DNA of 64,000 bases from Jejubacter calystegiae (GCF_005671395.1 NZ_CP040428.1:5032185-5096184), one strand, 5' to 3'; counted from the first letter of the stretch, positions 16,653 through 29,478 are shown. Translations and numbers: made by a program. The notes: a model not told the origin generated them from the letters alone.

Positions 16653-17378
16653 CTACTGCGCCGCCGGAGTGCGCTTTTTCGGCACAAACTGGCGGAACAG
16701 CTCACGACTCTTGAGCGGGCGCCCGCCCAGATAGGGCTTCAGCGCGATGCGGGTAAAGCGTTTGGCGGCCCTGAGGCTGTCAAGGTCAGGAAATTCCCGG
16801 GTCGCCAGCGCCCGCAGATCCCGGCCAGTAAAGCTGCTGTTGTCGATAACCAGGCTGGCGATAAAGCCTTTCTCTTCGCGATAGCGGTAGGTCATGGTAT
16901 CGCTGACCTCTTCACCACTGCCCGCACAGTGCATAAAATCCACGCCATAGCCCAGGTGGCCAAGCAGCGCCAGCTCGAAGCGGCGCAGCGCTGGCTCCGG
17001 TGAACCGCTACCCGCCGCCAGAGTCTGTATACAGTTAAGGTAGTCGAAGAAAAGTCCGGAGAAACGCGTCTCCTGCTCCAGCACGCGGGAGACCAGCTCA
17101 TTGACGTAGAGCGCGCTGTAGAGATGAATTCCGGAGAGCGGCAGCGCCAGGGAGACCGCTTCGGCGTTGCGCAGGGTTTTGACATCCCCACGGCCGCCCC
17201 AGCGGACCAGCAGTGGGGTAAAGGGCTGAAGCGCCCCTTTCAGATTGGAACGGCGGGAGCGGGCGCCTTTGGCGATGGCCTTTACCCGCCCGGACTCTTC
17301 AGAGAAGAGATCGAGCATCAGGCTGGTTTCGCTCCAGGGGCGACTGTGCAAAACGAAAGCCCGCTGCCAGCCTTCCAT
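16653..17378 (-). CDS. recO: DNA repair protein RecO
   Basis: RecFOR-pathway mediator that anneals DNA and loads RecA on SSB-coated gaps. 241 aa with the N-terminal OB fold ([34 protein letters not shown]) and the helical C-terminal domain. As in other enteric RecO proteins there is no complete zinc-binding Cys set. Eleven bases downstream of era, in the rnc-era-recO operon. Confidence 0.96.
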   Translation of the reverse strand: MEGWQRAFVLHSRPWSETSLMLDLFSEESGRVKAIAKGARSRRSNLKGALQPFTPLLVRWGGRGDVKTLRNAEAVSLALPLSGIHLYSALYVNELVSRVLEQETRFSGLFFDYLNCIQTLAAGSGSPEPALRRFELALLGHLGYGVDFMHCAGSGEEVSDTMTYRYREEKGFIASLVIDNSSFTGRDLRALATREFPDLDSLRAAKRFTRIALKPYLGGRPLKSRELFRQFVPKKRTPAAQ

Positions 17379-17389
17379 CGCGATTTGCC

Positions 17390-18999
<1,610 letters not shown>

Positions 19000-19041
19000 T
19001 CAGCACACCAAACCGCGCTGAAGGAAACAGAACGTTTTGGT

Positions 19042-19070
19042 GTGCCGCGGCCCCCTTTCGGGGGCCGCAC
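19042..19070 (-). promoter_or_regulatory. Stem-loop in the rnc leader
   Basis: GTGCCGCGGCCCCC pairs with GGGGGCCGCAC around TTTC. It lies about 75 bp upstream of the rnc start between lepB and rnc, and has no T-tract on the minus strand. In E. coli RNase III cleaves a stem-loop in this leader to destabilise its own mRNA; the same role is inferred here. Confidence 0.6.
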
Positions 19071-19126
19071 CTGAAAATCCGGGGAAATATTCTATACGTA
19101 ACGATTGGGGATGTCGTTATTTGATT

Positions 19127-20086
19127 TTAATGAATTCCGCCAATACGGCTTAAGCGGACACCGGTTGGCCATTCGCCCTGCTGTTTTTCAAAGCTCATCC
19201 AGATAGCGACGGCTTTACCCACCAGATTCTTCTCGGGAACGAAACCCCAGTAACGGCTGTCTTCGCTGTTATCACGGTTGTCACCCATCATGAAGTACTG
19301 TCCCGGCGGAACGATCCAGGTCCCCGCGCTCTGGCCGGACTGACGATAGTATGCGCCAGGCTGATCCTGGGCGATAGGCACCATCAGGATACGGTGCGCA
19401 ATCTCACCCAGTGACTCCTGACGCTCCAGAAGACGGGTAGCCCCCTCTTTGGTTTCATCTTTCGGCACCGGCCAGAAGCCGCTGCTGCGCTGGCCAAAGG
19501 TCTGCATAAAGTCAGCAGGTTCAATGCCGCTATAGACAATCGGCACCTGCCTGTCGCAGGCCTGACCAGAACTGCAGTTTGGCGCAACGCTCACCTCTTT
19601 CGCCAGCGGATCGTAGCTGACGCGATCGCCCGGCAGGCCCACCACGCGCTTGATATAGTCCACTGACGGGTTTCGGGGATATTTAAACACCACGATATCG
19701 CCGCGTTTGGGATGGCCGGTCTCGATCAGCGTCTTCTGGAACAGCGGATCCTTAATGCCGTAAGAGAATTTCTCGACCAGGATAAAATCGCCCACCAGCA
19801 ATGTCGGCATCATTGAGCCGGACGGAATCTGGAAAGGCTCATAAATAAACGAGCGCACCACCAGCACCACCGCCAGCACCGGGAAGATAGACGCCCCGGT
19901 TTCCAGCCAGCCAGGCTTAGCCCCCACCTTTTTTAGCGATTTTTTATCCAGCGGCTCAGTGACCGCAGCCTGCGCCGCTTCCTGCTGTGCCCGACGCTTT
20001 GGTGCGAAGACAAATTTGTCCAGGCACCATAATAATCCCGTGATTAACGTGGCGACCACGAGGATCAGGGCAAACATATTCGCCAT
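19127..20086 (-). CDS. lepB: Signal peptidase I
   Basis: Inner-membrane Ser/Lys protease that removes signal peptides from Sec substrates. 319 aa. Two N-terminal transmembrane segments (about 3-22 and 62-80), catalytic Ser in IPSGSMMPTLLVGD, catalytic Lys in YIKRVVGLPGD, and the C-terminal GDNRDNSEDSRYWGFVP box. The lepA-lepB pair is conserved, with 18 bp between them. Confidence 0.97.
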   Translation of the reverse strand: MANMFALILVVATLITGLLWCLDKFVFAPKRRAQQEAAQAAVTEPLDKKSLKKVGAKPGWLETGASIFPVLAVVLVVRSFIYEPFQIPSGSMMPTLLVGDFILVEKFSYGIKDPLFQKTLIETGHPKRGDIVVFKYPRNPSVDYIKRVVGLPGDRVSYDPLAKEVSVAPNCSSGQACDRQVPIVYSGIEPADFMQTFGQRSSGFWPVPKDETKEGATRLLERQESLGEIAHRILMVPIAQDQPGAYYRQSGQSAGTWIVPPGQYFMMGDNRDNSEDSRYWGFVPEKNLVGKAVAIWMSFEKQQGEWPTGVRLSRIGGIH

Positions 20087-20104
20087 GCCAACTCCTTTAA
20101 AGGT

Positions 20105-21904
20105 TTATTTGCCGTCTTTGCCCACGTGCAGAATGGCGAGGAACGCTTCCTGCGGCAGTTCAACGTTACCGACCTGCTTCATGCGCTTCTTACCTTCTTT
20201 CTGCTTCTGCAGCAGTTTTTTCTTACGGCTGACGTCGCCGCCGTAACACTTCGCCAGTACGTTTTTACGCAGCTGTTTTACCGTTGAACGGGCAATAATA
20301 TGGTTGCCGATGGCGGCCTGAATCGCGATATCGAACTGCTGGCGCGGAATCAGCTCTTTCATCTTTTCCACCAGATCGCGGCCGCGGTACGGCGCGTTAT
20401 CGCGGTGGGTGATCATCGCCAGCGCATCGACACGCTCGCCGTTAATCAGCACATCGACACGCACCATATCGGACGCCTGGAAGCGCTTGAAGTTATAGTC
20501 CAGCGAGGCATAACCGCGGGAGGTGGACTTCAGGCGGTCGAAGAAGTCGAGCACCACTTCCGCCATCGGGATTTCATAGGTCAGCGCCACCTGGTTGCCG
20601 TGGTAGACCATATTGGTCTGCACGCCGCGCTTCTCGATACAGAGCGTGATTACGTTGCCCAGATAATCCTTCGGCATCAACATGTGGCACTCCGCGATAG
20701 GCTCGCGCAGCTCCTCAATATTGTTGATGGCCGGCAGCTTGGAGGGGCTGTCGACGTAAAGCGTTTCGCCCCCGGTGGTCTCCACCTCATACACGACCGT
20801 CGGCGCGGTGGTGATCAGATCCAGGTCATATTCGCGCTCAAGACGCTCCTGGATGATCTCCATATGCAACAGACCGAGGAAACCGCAGCGGAAACCAAAG
20901 CCCAGCGCAGTAGAACTTTCTGGTTCATAGAACAGGGATGCATCGTTCAGACTCAGTTTGCCCAGGGCATCACGGAAGGCTTCGTAATCGTCAGAGCTAA
21001 CCGGGAACAGACCGGCGTAGACCTGAGGCTTCACCTTCTTAAAGCCCGGCAAAGCTTTATCCGCCGGGGCGCGCGCGCCGGTCAGGGTATCCCCCACCGG
21101 GGCGCCGAGAATATCTTTAATGGCGCAGACCAACCAACCCACCTCGCCGCACTTCAGTTCAGTGCGATCGACGCGTTTCGGAGTGAAGATACCCAGCCGG
21201 TCGGCGTTATACACCTGGCCTGTGCTCATCACCTTAATCTTGTCGCCCTTGCGCAGGGTGCCGTTTTTCACACGCACCAGCGAGACCACGCCCAGGTAGT
21301 TATCGAACCAGGAGTCGATGATCAATGCCTGTAACGGCGCTTCCGGGTCGCCTTCCGGCGGCGGAATATCGCGCACCAGACGCTCCAGCACTTCCGGAAC
21401 GCCCACGCCGGTTTTGGCCGAGCAGCGCACCGCGTCGCTGGCGTCGATACCGACAATGTCTTCAATCTCTTCAGCGACTCGCTCAGGATCGGCGGCAGGC
21501 AGGTCGATTTTGTTCAGAACCGGCACTACTTCCAGATCCATCTCGATGGCGGTGTAGCAGTTCGCCAGGGTCTGGGCTTCTACCCCCTGCCCGGCATCCA
21601 CCACCAGCAGCGCCCCTTCACAGGCAGCCAGCGAGCGGGAAACTTCATATGAGAAGTCTACGTGGCCCGGGGTATCGATAAAGTTAAGCTGGTAGGTTTC
21701 GCCGTCTGGGGCTTTATAGTCGAGCGTCACGCTCTGCGCTTTGATGGTAATGCCGCGCTCACGCTCCAGCTCCATGGAGTCGAGCACCTGAGCCGCCATT
21801 TCACGGTCGGTAAGACCACCGCAGATCTGGATGATACGGTCAGACAGCGTCGACTTGCCGTGGTCAATATGTGCGATGATCGAAAAGTTGCGTATATTCT
21901 TCAT
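20105..21904 (-). CDS. lepA: Elongation factor 4 (LepA)
   Basis: Ribosome-associated GTPase implicated in 30S biogenesis and back-translocation. 599 aa, the exact family length. N-terminal P-loop [27 protein letters not shown], then EF-G-like domains and the LepA-specific C-terminal domain ending in the basic [25 protein letters not shown]. Start of the lepA-lepB transcript; 186 bp separate it from rseC with no gene between. Confidence 0.98.
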   Translation of the reverse strand: MKNIRNFSIIAHIDHGKSTLSDRIIQICGGLTDREMAAQVLDSMELERERGITIKAQSVTLDYKAPDGETYQLNFIDTPGHVDFSYEVSRSLAACEGALLVVDAGQGVEAQTLANCYTAIEMDLEVVPVLNKIDLPAADPERVAEEIEDIVGIDASDAVRCSAKTGVGVPEVLERLVRDIPPPEGDPEAPLQALIIDSWFDNYLGVVSLVRVKNGTLRKGDKIKVMSTGQVYNADRLGIFTPKRVDRTELKCGEVGWLVCAIKDILGAPVGDTLTGARAPADKALPGFKKVKPQVYAGLFPVSSDDYEAFRDALGKLSLNDASLFYEPESSTALGFGFRCGFLGLLHMEIIQERLEREYDLDLITTAPTVVYEVETTGGETLYVDSPSKLPAINNIEELREPIAECHMLMPKDYLGNVITLCIEKRGVQTNMVYHGNQVALTYEIPMAEVVLDFFDRLKSTSRGYASLDYNFKRFQASDMVRVDVLINGERVDALAMITHRDNAPYRGRDLVEKMKELIPRQQFDIAIQAAIGNHIIARSTVKQLRKNVLAKCYGGDVSRKKKLLQKQKEGKKRMKQVGNVELPQEAFLAILHVGKDGK

Positions 21905-22090
21905 ATTTGGAGATTTTATGCCTTACTTATGCCTCGGGGGCGCCGCGCTTCGCGCTATTCTGGGCCAGGGTGCCTGCAGTATCATTCTGCCGGAAATGCC
22001 GCATTCTACACTACAACCAGAAAGCGGGGAAACAGCATCTCCGGCTGGACACCCTGAGTATAAGGGAGGGATATAAAAGAAGAGCGGCGG

Positions 22091-22570
22091 CTATTTTTGT
22101 TCTGCGGCAGGAGAAGTATCAACGCGTAGCGCATCCGGAGCCAGTCCTACGCTCAGGATCACCGGCTGCCACGTCTGGCGGCGGCTAAGGCGTGGCGACA
22201 GACCGCGCGCGATCAGAAAACCGCCCACGCCGCCCAACAGGGCGCCGCACACCGCGGCCAGATCGGTACTAAACAGCCCCTGAAACAGCGCCGCCATCAG
22301 GAATAGCCCAGCCAATGGTGTCATATAGACCAGCACGGCGGAACCGAGCAGGCTGCTTTCCGCGATCCCCAGTTCCACCTTTTGCCCGACGGCCAGCGGC
22401 TCGCTGCTGGGAACGGCAATGGTATGCTCCGTCTGAGGACCCAGCTTATTCAGCACCCGGCTGCCACAACCGGCACGGGAAGCGCAGCTGCTGCAGGAGG
22501 ATTTCACATCGCAGCTCACCAGTGCTTCACCGTTCTGCCATGACACCACTGTCGCCCACTCTTTAATCAT
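22091..22570 (-). CDS. rseC: SoxR-reducing/sigma-E accessory protein RseC
   Basis: 159-aa inner-membrane protein with an N-terminal Cys-rich cytoplasmic cluster (CDVKSSCSSCASRAGCGS) and two transmembrane segments (about 75-95 and 103-121). RseC functions with the Rsx complex in keeping SoxR reduced and has a minor positive effect on sigma-E. Last gene of rpoE-rseA-rseB-rseC; its start overlaps the rseB stop. Confidence 0.95.
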   Translation of the reverse strand: MIKEWATVVSWQNGEALVSCDVKSSCSSCASRAGCGSRVLNKLGPQTEHTIAVPSSEPLAVGQKVELGIAESSLLGSAVLVYMTPLAGLFLMAALFQGLFSTDLAAVCGALLGGVGGFLIARGLSPRLSRRQTWQPVILSVGLAPDALRVDTSPAAEQK

Positions 22571-23517
22571 TGCGCATTATCCAGCTTTACGTTGTCCAGG
22601 ACCCGCTTTGCGGTCTGGGGCGGCAGTTCACCCACCACGGTGATCTCCATCCCGTTGCGCAGCTCAGTACTCACCGTACGACGCCCGGTGCGCAGTACCT
22701 GATCGCCGTTATTGCCCGAACCGCGGCTGACATTCACCGAAAAGCTAAACAGTCCATCCGAATAAAGACGCGATTCTACCGACATGCCAGCGCCCGGCAA
22801 AGGGCGATGGCTGCTGGAAACCTGGCGGAAGCCCTGAGGCAGCCAGGAGGGGGCCCAGTTAAAGGTCGATTTCTTGCTGTCCGGTATCGAAAGCAGCGGC
22901 GGCAGGTTCGCCTGCGCCAGCTCCGTCATCCCCTGTTCGACCTGGTCGTTCACGGTCATGGAGATCACCCGGAACTGCTCCAGGGTTTCTCCATCTCTGT
23001 CGAGCAGATCGACGCGCATCGGCAGTTTAGTTTCCGAATCAAGCCAGACAATGTAGCTATAGCGGGTACCGTCGCGCGCCACGACGCGAATCACCTCGCA
23101 CAGGCGATCGGCAATACGGGTTTTACCAACGGAGATAAAATCGTAATACGCCGCCAGTTTGCGGAAATCGCTGTAGGCGATTGAAGGGAGCGAATCAACG
23201 ATATAGTCCCCGGTCAGGGTAAAGGGCTCCAGCCCCGGTTCAAAATAGCTGATCTCGTCGCCGCGTTGCAGCACCTCCCGACGCGGGCCATCCAGTTGCA
23301 GCAATTGTGCAAGCGGTTTGTTATTCAGGCGGGCATGGCGATAGCGTAACGACTCTACGCCCTGGGCGTTGATACTGATAAACGAGAGCTCATAGTCAAG
23401 AGACTGGCTCGCAAGGTTCATCTGCTGCAACAACGCCCCGGACGATGTATCCGCCGAGGCGTTGGAGTAGAACAGACAGCCAGCGACCAGAGAAAGAGCA
23501 CACCAAAGTTGCTTCAT
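22567..23517 (-). CDS. rseB: Sigma-E regulatory protein RseB
   Basis: Periplasmic MucB/RseB protein that binds RseA and protects it from DegS; it also senses mislocalised LPS. 316 aa with a signal peptide (LWCALSLVAGCLFYSNASA) and the LolA-like plus C-terminal RseA-binding domains. The start overlaps the rseA stop by one base. Confidence 0.96.
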   Translation of the reverse strand: MKQLWCALSLVAGCLFYSNASADTSSGALLQQMNLASQSLDYELSFISINAQGVESLRYRHARLNNKPLAQLLQLDGPRREVLQRGDEISYFEPGLEPFTLTGDYIVDSLPSIAYSDFRKLAAYYDFISVGKTRIADRLCEVIRVVARDGTRYSYIVWLDSETKLPMRVDLLDRDGETLEQFRVISMTVNDQVEQGMTELAQANLPPLLSIPDSKKSTFNWAPSWLPQGFRQVSSSHRPLPGAGMSVESRLYSDGLFSFSVNVSRGSGNNGDQVLRTGRRTVSTELRNGMEITVVGELPPQTAKRVLDNVKLDNAQ

Positions 23518-24179
23518 TACTGGGACTGGCTTCCTAATGATTGATTACCGGGAACCTGCAAGGCTGCCTGCTGGTTCTGCGACTGATCAAAGTGGAGCTG
23601 CTCGGCGTGTAAACGACGTTGCAGTTCATAGTCCTGCAGCATGGCGTTAATACGACGACGCTGCTCCTGGAGCTGCTGTTGCTGGCCGCCCTGATTGCTG
23701 ACCTCGTTCCCGGAAGGAACGCCAAGGCTGACCGGGCTGGCCTTGCCCATCATCGGCAGCGTATTGAACGCCGGAGATTCAGGTTGACCATCGCCACTGG
23801 CTTCAGGCGAGTTATATTGTTGAACACCGACGATCACTGCCAGCGACACACAAGCAGCCACGCCGATCTGCGTGATATGGGACGCCCAGGGACGCATCTT
23901 TTTCCAGAACGGCATTTTCTGCCACTGATGCGGCGCAGGCTGCGACTCTTCAATGGCGGGAGCAGCGCGGCGAACAGGTTCATTGGCAATGGCAGCCATC
24001 ACGCCAGCAGAAATATCGATGTTGAGGATATCTTTACTGGTATCACCGCGCATGGTATCGCGGATCAAGTGGTAGCTCTGCCAGGTTTCTTGCAGTCTTT
24101 CATCGCCGGAGATGTTGTTCAGCAGCTCGCTGTCCAGCGTCTCCCCATCCATCAAAGCGGAAAGTTGTTCTTTCTGCAT
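23517..24179 (-). CDS. rseA: Anti-sigma-E factor RseA
   Basis: 220-aa single-pass membrane protein. The cytoplasmic domain (1-about 100, starting MQKEQLSALMDGETLD) holds sigma-E inactive, a transmembrane helix follows (about 103-120, IGVAACVSLAVIVGV), and the periplasmic part has a Gln-rich coil near the C-terminus. It is released by sequential DegS and RseP cleavage on outer-membrane stress. 31 bp downstream of rpoE. Confidence 0.97.
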   Translation of the reverse strand: MQKEQLSALMDGETLDSELLNNISGDERLQETWQSYHLIRDTMRGDTSKDILNIDISAGVMAAIANEPVRRAAPAIEESQPAPHQWQKMPFWKKMRPWASHITQIGVAACVSLAVIVGVQQYNSPEASGDGQPESPAFNTLPMMGKASPVSLGVPSGNEVSNQGGQQQQLQEQRRRINAMLQDYELQRRLHAEQLHFDQSQNQQAALQVPGNQSLGSQSQ

Positions 24180-24210
24180 GCCTAAATACCTTTTTCAGTA
24201 TCCGCTATCG

Positions 24211-24786
24211 TTAGCGCCTGATAAGCGGTTGGACTTTGTTATCAATAGCTTCCCTCGCCCTGAATATTCGGGAACGCACTGTCCCAACAGGGCAATCCAT
24301 GATGGCGGCTATCTCCTCGTAGCTCAGTCCATCCAACTCCCGTAGCGTGATAGCCATGCGTAAATCTTCCGGGAGTGACTCGATAGTACGAAAAACTATC
24401 TGCCGTAGCTCTTCAGACAACATTAAGTTCTCAGGGTTCGAAATTTCTTTCAGCGCACCGCCACTTTCGAAGTTTTCCGCCTCGTTAGCGTCTACATCGC
24501 TGGAAGGCGGGCGCCGCCCCTGAGCCACCAGGTAATTCTTAGCCGTGTTTACCGCAATGCGGTAAAGCCACGTATAAAACGCACTATCGCCCCGGAAAGA
24601 ATCCAGGGCTCGCCATGCCTTGACGAATGACTCCTGCACCACGTCCGGCACGTCCCCCGACGGGACGTAACGGGAAACCAGATTCGCCACTTTATGCTGA
24701 TAGCGTACCACCAGCAGGTTAAACGCCTGCTGATCGTTTTTCTGCGCTCTCCCGACCAGGACCTGATCCGTTAGCTGCTCGCTCAT
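24211..24786 (-). CDS. rpoE: RNA polymerase sigma-E factor
   Basis: 191-aa ECF sigma factor for envelope stress. Region 2 (about 10-90) contains DVVQESFVKAWRALDSFRGDSAFYTWLYRIA in pieces, and region 4 (about 130-185) contains LREDLDGLSYEEIAAIM-like HTH sequence (LRELDGLSYEEIAAIMDCPVG). Sequence is nearly identical to E. coli, as usual. The short leader ORF rseD ends 16 bp upstream. I searched the 5' region for a sigma-E autoregulatory promoter and found no copy with correct spacing. Confidence 0.98.
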   Translation of the reverse strand: MSEQLTDQVLVGRAQKNDQQAFNLLVVRYQHKVANLVSRYVPSGDVPDVVQESFVKAWRALDSFRGDSAFYTWLYRIAVNTAKNYLVAQGRRPPSSDVDANEAENFESGGALKEISNPENLMLSEELRQIVFRTIESLPEDLRMAITLRELDGLSYEEIAAIMDCPVGTVRSRIFRAREAIDNKVQPLIRR

Positions 24787-24802
24787 CCGAGGTAATGTCT
24801 CC

Positions 24803-24952
24803 TCAAACTAAATTCCCACGCATAATCGAAATTCCACCCGAACTCTGCACCGTGAGCAAGCAGAGGATTAGAGTGCCGGTTATCCAATTAGTTCCCTTTA
24901 TACCATTGTAGTTCTGTGGTTTTCGCGAATCAGGGTTATCAATCGTTCTCAT
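24803..24952 (-). CDS. rseD: rpoE leader peptide RseD
   Basis: 49 codons from ATG 24952 to TGA 24803-24805, directly upstream of rpoE. The C-terminus (TLILCLLTVQSSGGIS, then IMRGNLV) matches the E. coli RseD leader. In E. coli translation of rseD is coupled to rpoE and protects the leader from Rho-dependent termination. The remaining 229 bp to the divergent nadB contain only promoter sequence; no other gene is seen. Confidence 0.8.
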   Translation of the reverse strand: MRTIDNPDSRKPQNYNGIKGTNWITGTLILCLLTVQSSGGISIMRGNLV

Positions 24953-25181
24953 TTCGCGATGTTAAGCGTAACGCACCAAAATGAACCCGCGTTAAACAAA
25001 CCCCAGCAGAGTATCGCATGCACCACCTTTTTTCATCCTTAAATCCTGGGATGCCTTTCTCAGAAAGCGTCAGACAATGCAGTGTTTATTCTACATAACT
25101 TCCAGGAAAAAAACCGTGGGCAGCTTCGACTTCCGGTGCTATTCTCGGGATTATCCTGTTTAGTAAATTAAACAAACCATC

Positions 25182-26792
25182 ATGAACCACGCCAATGACC
25201 TCTCCTGTGACGTACTGATTATCGGCAGCGGCGCCGCCGGTCTTAGCCTTGCCTTACGCCTGGCGGAACATTCCCGGGTGATCGTACTGAGTAAGGGCCC
25301 CGTTAATGAAGGCTCAACCTTTTATGCTCAGGGTGGAATCGCTGCCGTGTTTGATGAAGACGACAGCATTGACGCCCACGTAGAGGATACGCTTATCGCC
25401 GGTGCCGGTATCTGCGATCCCGATGCGGTACGCTTCGTGGCCAGCCATGCCAGAGAGTGCGTGCAGTGGCTTATCGACAACGGCGTGGCCTTCGATACAG
25501 AGCCGCGCCCTAACGGCGAGCCGGGCTACCACCTGACCCGCGAAGGGGGCCACAGCCACCGGCGGATCCTGCATGCGGCGGACGCTACGGGTAAAGAGGT
25601 GGAAAATACCCTGGTTGGCAAAGCGCTTGCCCATCCCGGAATTGAGATCCTCGAACATTATCATGCCGTAGATATTATCCTGTCCGATAAGTGCGGCATC
25701 GCAGGCTCACGCCGGGCGATTGGCGCCTGGGTCTGGAATCAGCAGGCCGATCGGGTGGAAACCTGCCGGGCCAGAGGCGTGGTTTTAGCCACTGGCGGCG
25801 CGGCCAAAGTTTATCAGTACACCACCAACCCGGATGTTGCCTCCGGCGACGGTATCGCAATGGCCTGGCGCGCAGGCTGCCGGGTGGCGAATCTCGAATT
25901 TAATCAATTTCACCCCACCGCGCTCTACCATCCGCTGGCCCGCAATTTCCTGCTGACGGAGGCGCTGCGCGGTGAAGGCGCCTGGCTCACCCGGCCAGAC
26001 GGCAGCCGCTTTATGCCAGAGGTGGATCCTCGTGCCGAGCTGGCGCCGCGCGATATCGTGGCCCGGGCCATTGACCATGAAATGAAGCGCTTAGGCGTGG
26101 ACTGCATGCATCTGGATATCAGCCATAAACCGGCAGAATTTGTACGTCAGCACTTCCCGACCATTGCGGAAAAACTCAACGAGCTGGGCATCGACCTGAC
26201 CCGTGACCCGGTACCGGTAGTGCCCGCGGCGCACTATACCTGCGGCGGCGTGATGGTAGATACCCATGGACGGACCGATGTCGACGGGCTGTGGGCTATC
26301 GGCGAGGTCAGCTACACCGGCCTGCATGGCGCCAATCGCATGGCGTCGAATTCCCTGCTGGAGTGTCTGGTCTATGGCTGGTCTGCGGCACAGGATATTG
26401 AGCGTCAGCTACCGCAGCGTGCCCAACTTGCCAGGCTACCCGCCTGGGATGAAAGCCAGGTCATTGATGCCGATGAACAGGTGGTGATTCAGCATAACTG
26501 GCACGAGCTGCGACTGTGCATGTGGGACTACGTGGGGATTGTGCGCACTACCAAACGGCTGGAGCGCGCCCTGCGCCGTATCCGGATGTTACAGCAGGAG
26601 ATCGACGAATATTACGCCCACTTTCGGGTCTCCGGCGATCTCCTGGAGCTGCGTAATCTTACCCAGGTGGCGGAACTGATGGTGCGCTGCGCGCTGGCGC
26701 GTAAAGAGAGCCGCGGGCTGCACTATACGCTCGACTACCCTCAGCCACTGGCGGAATCCGGCCCAACGCTGCTCGTGCCGTCGGCTACATAA
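25182..26792 (+). CDS. nadB: L-aspartate oxidase
   Basis: FAD-dependent oxidation of L-aspartate to iminoaspartate, first step of de novo NAD synthesis. 536 aa. N-terminal dinucleotide-binding motif [20 protein letters not shown], active-site block [15 protein letters not shown], and [24 protein letters not shown] with [19 protein letters not shown], all conserved. Divergent from rpoE as in E. coli; the 3' end overlaps the convergent trmN6 by 8 bp. Confidence 0.98.
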   Translation: MNHANDLSCDVLIIGSGAAGLSLALRLAEHSRVIVLSKGPVNEGSTFYAQGGIAAVFDEDDSIDAHVEDTLIAGAGICDPDAVRFVASHARECVQWLIDNGVAFDTEPRPNGEPGYHLTREGGHSHRRILHAADATGKEVENTLVGKALAHPGIEILEHYHAVDIILSDKCGIAGSRRAIGAWVWNQQADRVETCRARGVVLATGGAAKVYQYTTNPDVASGDGIAMAWRAGCRVANLEFNQFHPTALYHPLARNFLLTEALRGEGAWLTRPDGSRFMPEVDPRAELAPRDIVARAIDHEMKRLGVDCMHLDISHKPAEFVRQHFPTIAEKLNELGIDLTRDPVPVVPAAHYTCGGVMVDTHGRTDVDGLWAIGEVSYTGLHGANRMASNSLLECLVYGWSAAQDIERQLPQRAQLARLPAWDESQVIDADEQVVIQHNWHELRLCMWDYVGIVRTTKRLERALRRIRMLQQEIDEYYAHFRVSGDLLELRNLTQVAELMVRCALARKESRGLHYTLDYPQPLAESGPTLLVPSAT

Positions 26793-27522
26793 ACAGATAA
26801 AAATCCTGGGTCAGTCCGCACCAGGCTTCTGAGTAATTGTGGTGGGCATCGCGAATAACGATACGCTCGCTAAAGCACTCCCCCGCTTTGGGGGAGAATC
26901 CCAGTAGCACCCGGTGCGGCAGCCGCATCTCATTTTCCGCCACATCGGTACGGAAACGGCAGTGCCAGCCCTGCTCTTTCGCAATGGCGGTAAAGCGCTC
27001 CCCCAACGATTCCGGTAATACTACGCAGAAAAAGCCCTCTTCGGTAATCAACTGAGCGGCGCAGGCCAGCAGCGTCTGGTGATCCAGTTCGCCGGTATAG
27101 CGCGCCCGCTCCCGGGCCTCGCTGGCGCAGGCCACGCCCTGGGGATAATAAGGCGGATTGCTGACGATCAGCGAATAGCGCCGGGTCTGTTGACGGGTCC
27201 AGGTCCGGATATCGTCCTGATACACCTGAATTCTGTCACGCCATGGCGACGCCACGACATTCTCCGTCGCCTGGCTCGCGGCATCGGGATCCAGCTCGAC
27301 GGCATCAATCGTTACCTCCGGCCCGGTACGCTGGGCCAGCATCAGAGCCAGCAGGCCGCTGCCGGTACCGATATCCAGAATACTGTCGGCTCCGGCCACC
27401 GGCGCCCAGGCCCCCAGAAGAATGCCGTCCGTCCCCACTTTCATTGCACAGCGATCGTGAGCGACGAAAAATTGTTTGAAGGTAAATCCATTTTTTGGGA
27501 GCACCGTTTTATGTTGAGACAT
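26785..27522 (-). CDS. trmN6: tRNA1(Val) (adenine(37)-N6)-methyltransferase
   Basis: SAM-dependent enzyme that methylates A37 of tRNA-Val (formerly YfiC). 245 aa from ATG 27522, equal to E. coli; the frame is open further upstream but the extra 73 codons are unrelated. Motif [15 protein letters not shown] and the N6-adenine motif SNPPYY are present. Divergent from srmB, 131 bp apart. Confidence 0.94.
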   Translation of the reverse strand: MSQHKTVLPKNGFTFKQFFVAHDRCAMKVGTDGILLGAWAPVAGADSILDIGTGSGLLALMLAQRTGPEVTIDAVELDPDAASQATENVVASPWRDRIQVYQDDIRTWTRQQTRRYSLIVSNPPYYPQGVACASEARERARYTGELDHQTLLACAAQLITEEGFFCVVLPESLGERFTAIAKEQGWHCRFRTDVAENEMRLPHRVLLGFSPKAGECFSERIVIRDAHHNYSEAWCGLTQDFYLFM

Positions 27523-27653
27523 TTTCACCACCTGGAGGAAAGACCGCAGTAGCATAGGTGAAAGCCGCGGCGGGGAAAAGATAGCAGCGGCGGAAAGAGG
27601 TCGAACATCATCGCCATTACGTCTATAATCGGCGCCCCACACAGAGGTAGACC

Positions 27654-28991
27654 ATGACCGTAACCACTTTTTCCGAACTCGAACTTGACGAAAGCCTGCT
27701 GGACGCGTTGGAGGAGAAGGGTTTTTCCCGCCCCACGGCAATTCAGGCAGCCGCTATTCCGCCGGCGCTGGACGGCCGCGATGTCCTGGGCTCCGCTCCG
27801 ACGGGTACCGGTAAAACAGCGGCTTACCTGCTGCCCGTCCTGCAGCACCTGATCGACTTTCCGCGCAAGAAATCAGGCCCGCCACGGGTACTGATTCTTA
27901 CACCGACCCGCGAACTGGCGATGCAGGTTGCCGACCAGGCCCGGGAGCTGGCCGCTCATACCCATCTGGATATCGCTACCATCACTGGCGGCGTTGCCTA
28001 CATGAACCACGCCGAAGTGTTCAGCGAGAACCAGGATATCGTGGTCGCCACCACCGGCCGTCTGCTTCAGTATATAAAAGAAGAAAATTTTGACTGCCGC
28101 GCCGTCGAGATGCTGATTCTGGACGAGGCAGACCGGATGCTGGATATGGGCTTTGCCCAGGACATCGAACATATCTCCGGCGAAACCCGCTGGCGTAACC
28201 AGACCATGCTGTTTTCCGCGACCCTGGAAGGCGAAGCCATTGCCGATTTCTCACGCCGTCTGCTGAATGAGCCGGTCGAGGTCTCTGCCACCCCATCCAC
28301 CCGCGAGCGTAAGAAGATTCATCAGTGGTACTATCGCGCCGATAATGTCGAACATAAAACGGCGCTGTTAACCCATATGCTGAAACAGCCGGATGCCAGC
28401 CGCTCCATCGTATTTGTTCGCAAGCGCGAACGCGTGCATGAGCTGGTGAAATGGCTGCATGAAGCGGGGATTCAGAGCTGCTGGCTGGAAGGGGAAATGC
28501 CCCAGGCCAAGCGCAATGAGGCGATCAAACGACTGACCGAAGGTCGGGTGGGCGTGCTGGTCGCGACTGATGTCGCTGCCCGCGGTATCGATATTCCGGA
28601 CGTCAGTCACGTGTTTAACTTCGATCTGCCGCGCACCGCCGACACCTACCTGCACCGTATCGGCCGTACCGGGCGTGCGGGTCGTAAGGGCACTGCCATT
28701 TCACTGGTGGAGGCGCACGACCACCTGCTGCTGGGCAAAATCGGGCGCTATATCCAGGAGCAGATTAAAGTACGGGTGATCGATGAACTGCGCCCGACCA
28801 CCCGCCCCCCCAGCGACAAGTTACAGGGCAAGCCGTCCAAAAAAGTGAAGCTGAAGCGGGAAGAGAAGAAAAAAGAACAGAGTAAGAATAAGCCCAGAGT
28901 GAAGCAGCGCCATCGCGATACTAAAAATGTCGGTAAACGCCGCAAGCCCAACACCGGTCATACGACTGAGCCCCAGGGCGAGAACGAATAA
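27654..28991 (+). CDS. srmB: ATP-dependent RNA helicase SrmB
   Basis: DEAD-box helicase for early 50S assembly. 445 aa with Q motif FSRPTAIQ, Walker [13 protein letters not shown] in [12 protein letters not shown] motif and [11 protein letters not shown]. The Lys/Arg-rich C-terminal tail (about 385-440) binds 23S rRNA. An intrinsic terminator (29001-29025) follows. Confidence 0.97.
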   Translation: MTVTTFSELELDESLLDALEEKGFSRPTAIQAAAIPPALDGRDVLGSAPTGTGKTAAYLLPVLQHLIDFPRKKSGPPRVLILTPTRELAMQVADQARELAAHTHLDIATITGGVAYMNHAEVFSENQDIVVATTGRLLQYIKEENFDCRAVEMLILDEADRMLDMGFAQDIEHISGETRWRNQTMLFSATLEGEAIADFSRRLLNEPVEVSATPSTRERKKIHQWYYRADNVEHKTALLTHMLKQPDASRSIVFVRKRERVHELVKWLHEAGIQSCWLEGEMPQAKRNEAIKRLTEGRVGVLVATDVAARGIDIPDVSHVFNFDLPRTADTYLHRIGRTGRAGRKGTAISLVEAHDHLLLGKIGRYIQEQIKVRVIDELRPTTRPPSDKLQGKPSKKVKLKREEKKKEQSKNKPRVKQRHRDTKNVGKRRKPNTGHTTEPQGENE

Positions 28992-29000
28992 TGCCCGACC

Positions 29001-29025
29001 CGCGCCGGCCAGCCCGGCGCTTTTT
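29001..29025 (+). terminator. srmB terminator
   Basis: GCGCCGGCCAGCCCGGCGC followed by TTTTTTC, ten bases after the srmB stop. Confidence 0.85.
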
Positions 29026-29044
29026 TCATTCGTCAGATAAAGAA

Positions 29045-29072
29045 AAACGCCGCCGGGTTGCCCCGACGGCGT
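29045..29072 (-). terminator. grcA terminator
   Basis: On the minus strand ACGCCGTCGGGGCAACCCGGCGGCGT followed by TTTTCTTT, 20 bp after the grcA stop; it is usable in both directions. Confidence 0.82.
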
Positions 29073-29094
29073 TTGTACATTCAACCCTTCTTAA

Positions 29095-29478
29095 TTACAG
29101 GCTTTCGGTGAAAGTACGGGTGATAACGTCGCGCTGCTGTTCCGGCGTCAGCGAGTTAAAACGCACGGCATAGCCGGATACGCGGATGGTCAGCTGCGGA
29201 TATTTTTCCGGGTTGTTAACCGCGTCTTCCAGGGTTTCACGACGCAGAACGTTTACGTTCAGGTGCTGACCGCCTTCAACACGAACCTGCGGCTGAACTT
29301 CCATCGGTACTTCACGGTACTCGATTTCGCCCAGCTGACTTACCGGAACAACCTGATCTTCGGAAAAGCCCGCTTTCGCACATACGCAACGCGCTTCGCC
29401 TTTTTCGCTGTCCAGCAGCCAGAATGAGTTCATCAGTGAGTCATTAGCGGCTTTTGTAATCTGGATACCAGTAATCAT
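29095..29478 (-). CDS. grcA: Autonomous glycyl radical cofactor GrcA
   Basis: 127-aa spare part for oxygen-damaged pyruvate formate-lyase (formerly YfiD). The glycyl radical motif [13 protein letters not shown] is near the C-terminus. Start set at ATG 29478, giving the E. coli length; an upstream in-frame extension of 19 codons is not conserved. The 320-bp upstream gap to ung holds two FNR boxes and a matching promoter, fitting anaerobic induction. Confidence 0.97.
   Translation of the reverse strand: MITGIQITKAANDSLMNSFWLLDSEKGEARCVCAKAGFSEDQVVPVSQLGEIEYREVPMEVQPQVRVEGGQHLNVNVLRRETLEDAVNNPEKYPQLTIRVSGYAVRFNSLTPEQQRDVITRTFTESL

Noticed and set aside
24953-25181. Sigma-E autoregulatory promoter upstream of rseD/rpoE
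   Set aside because: A GGAAGTT and a TCTGA occur near 25066-25103 but are about 22 bp apart, too far for sigma-E; not annotated.
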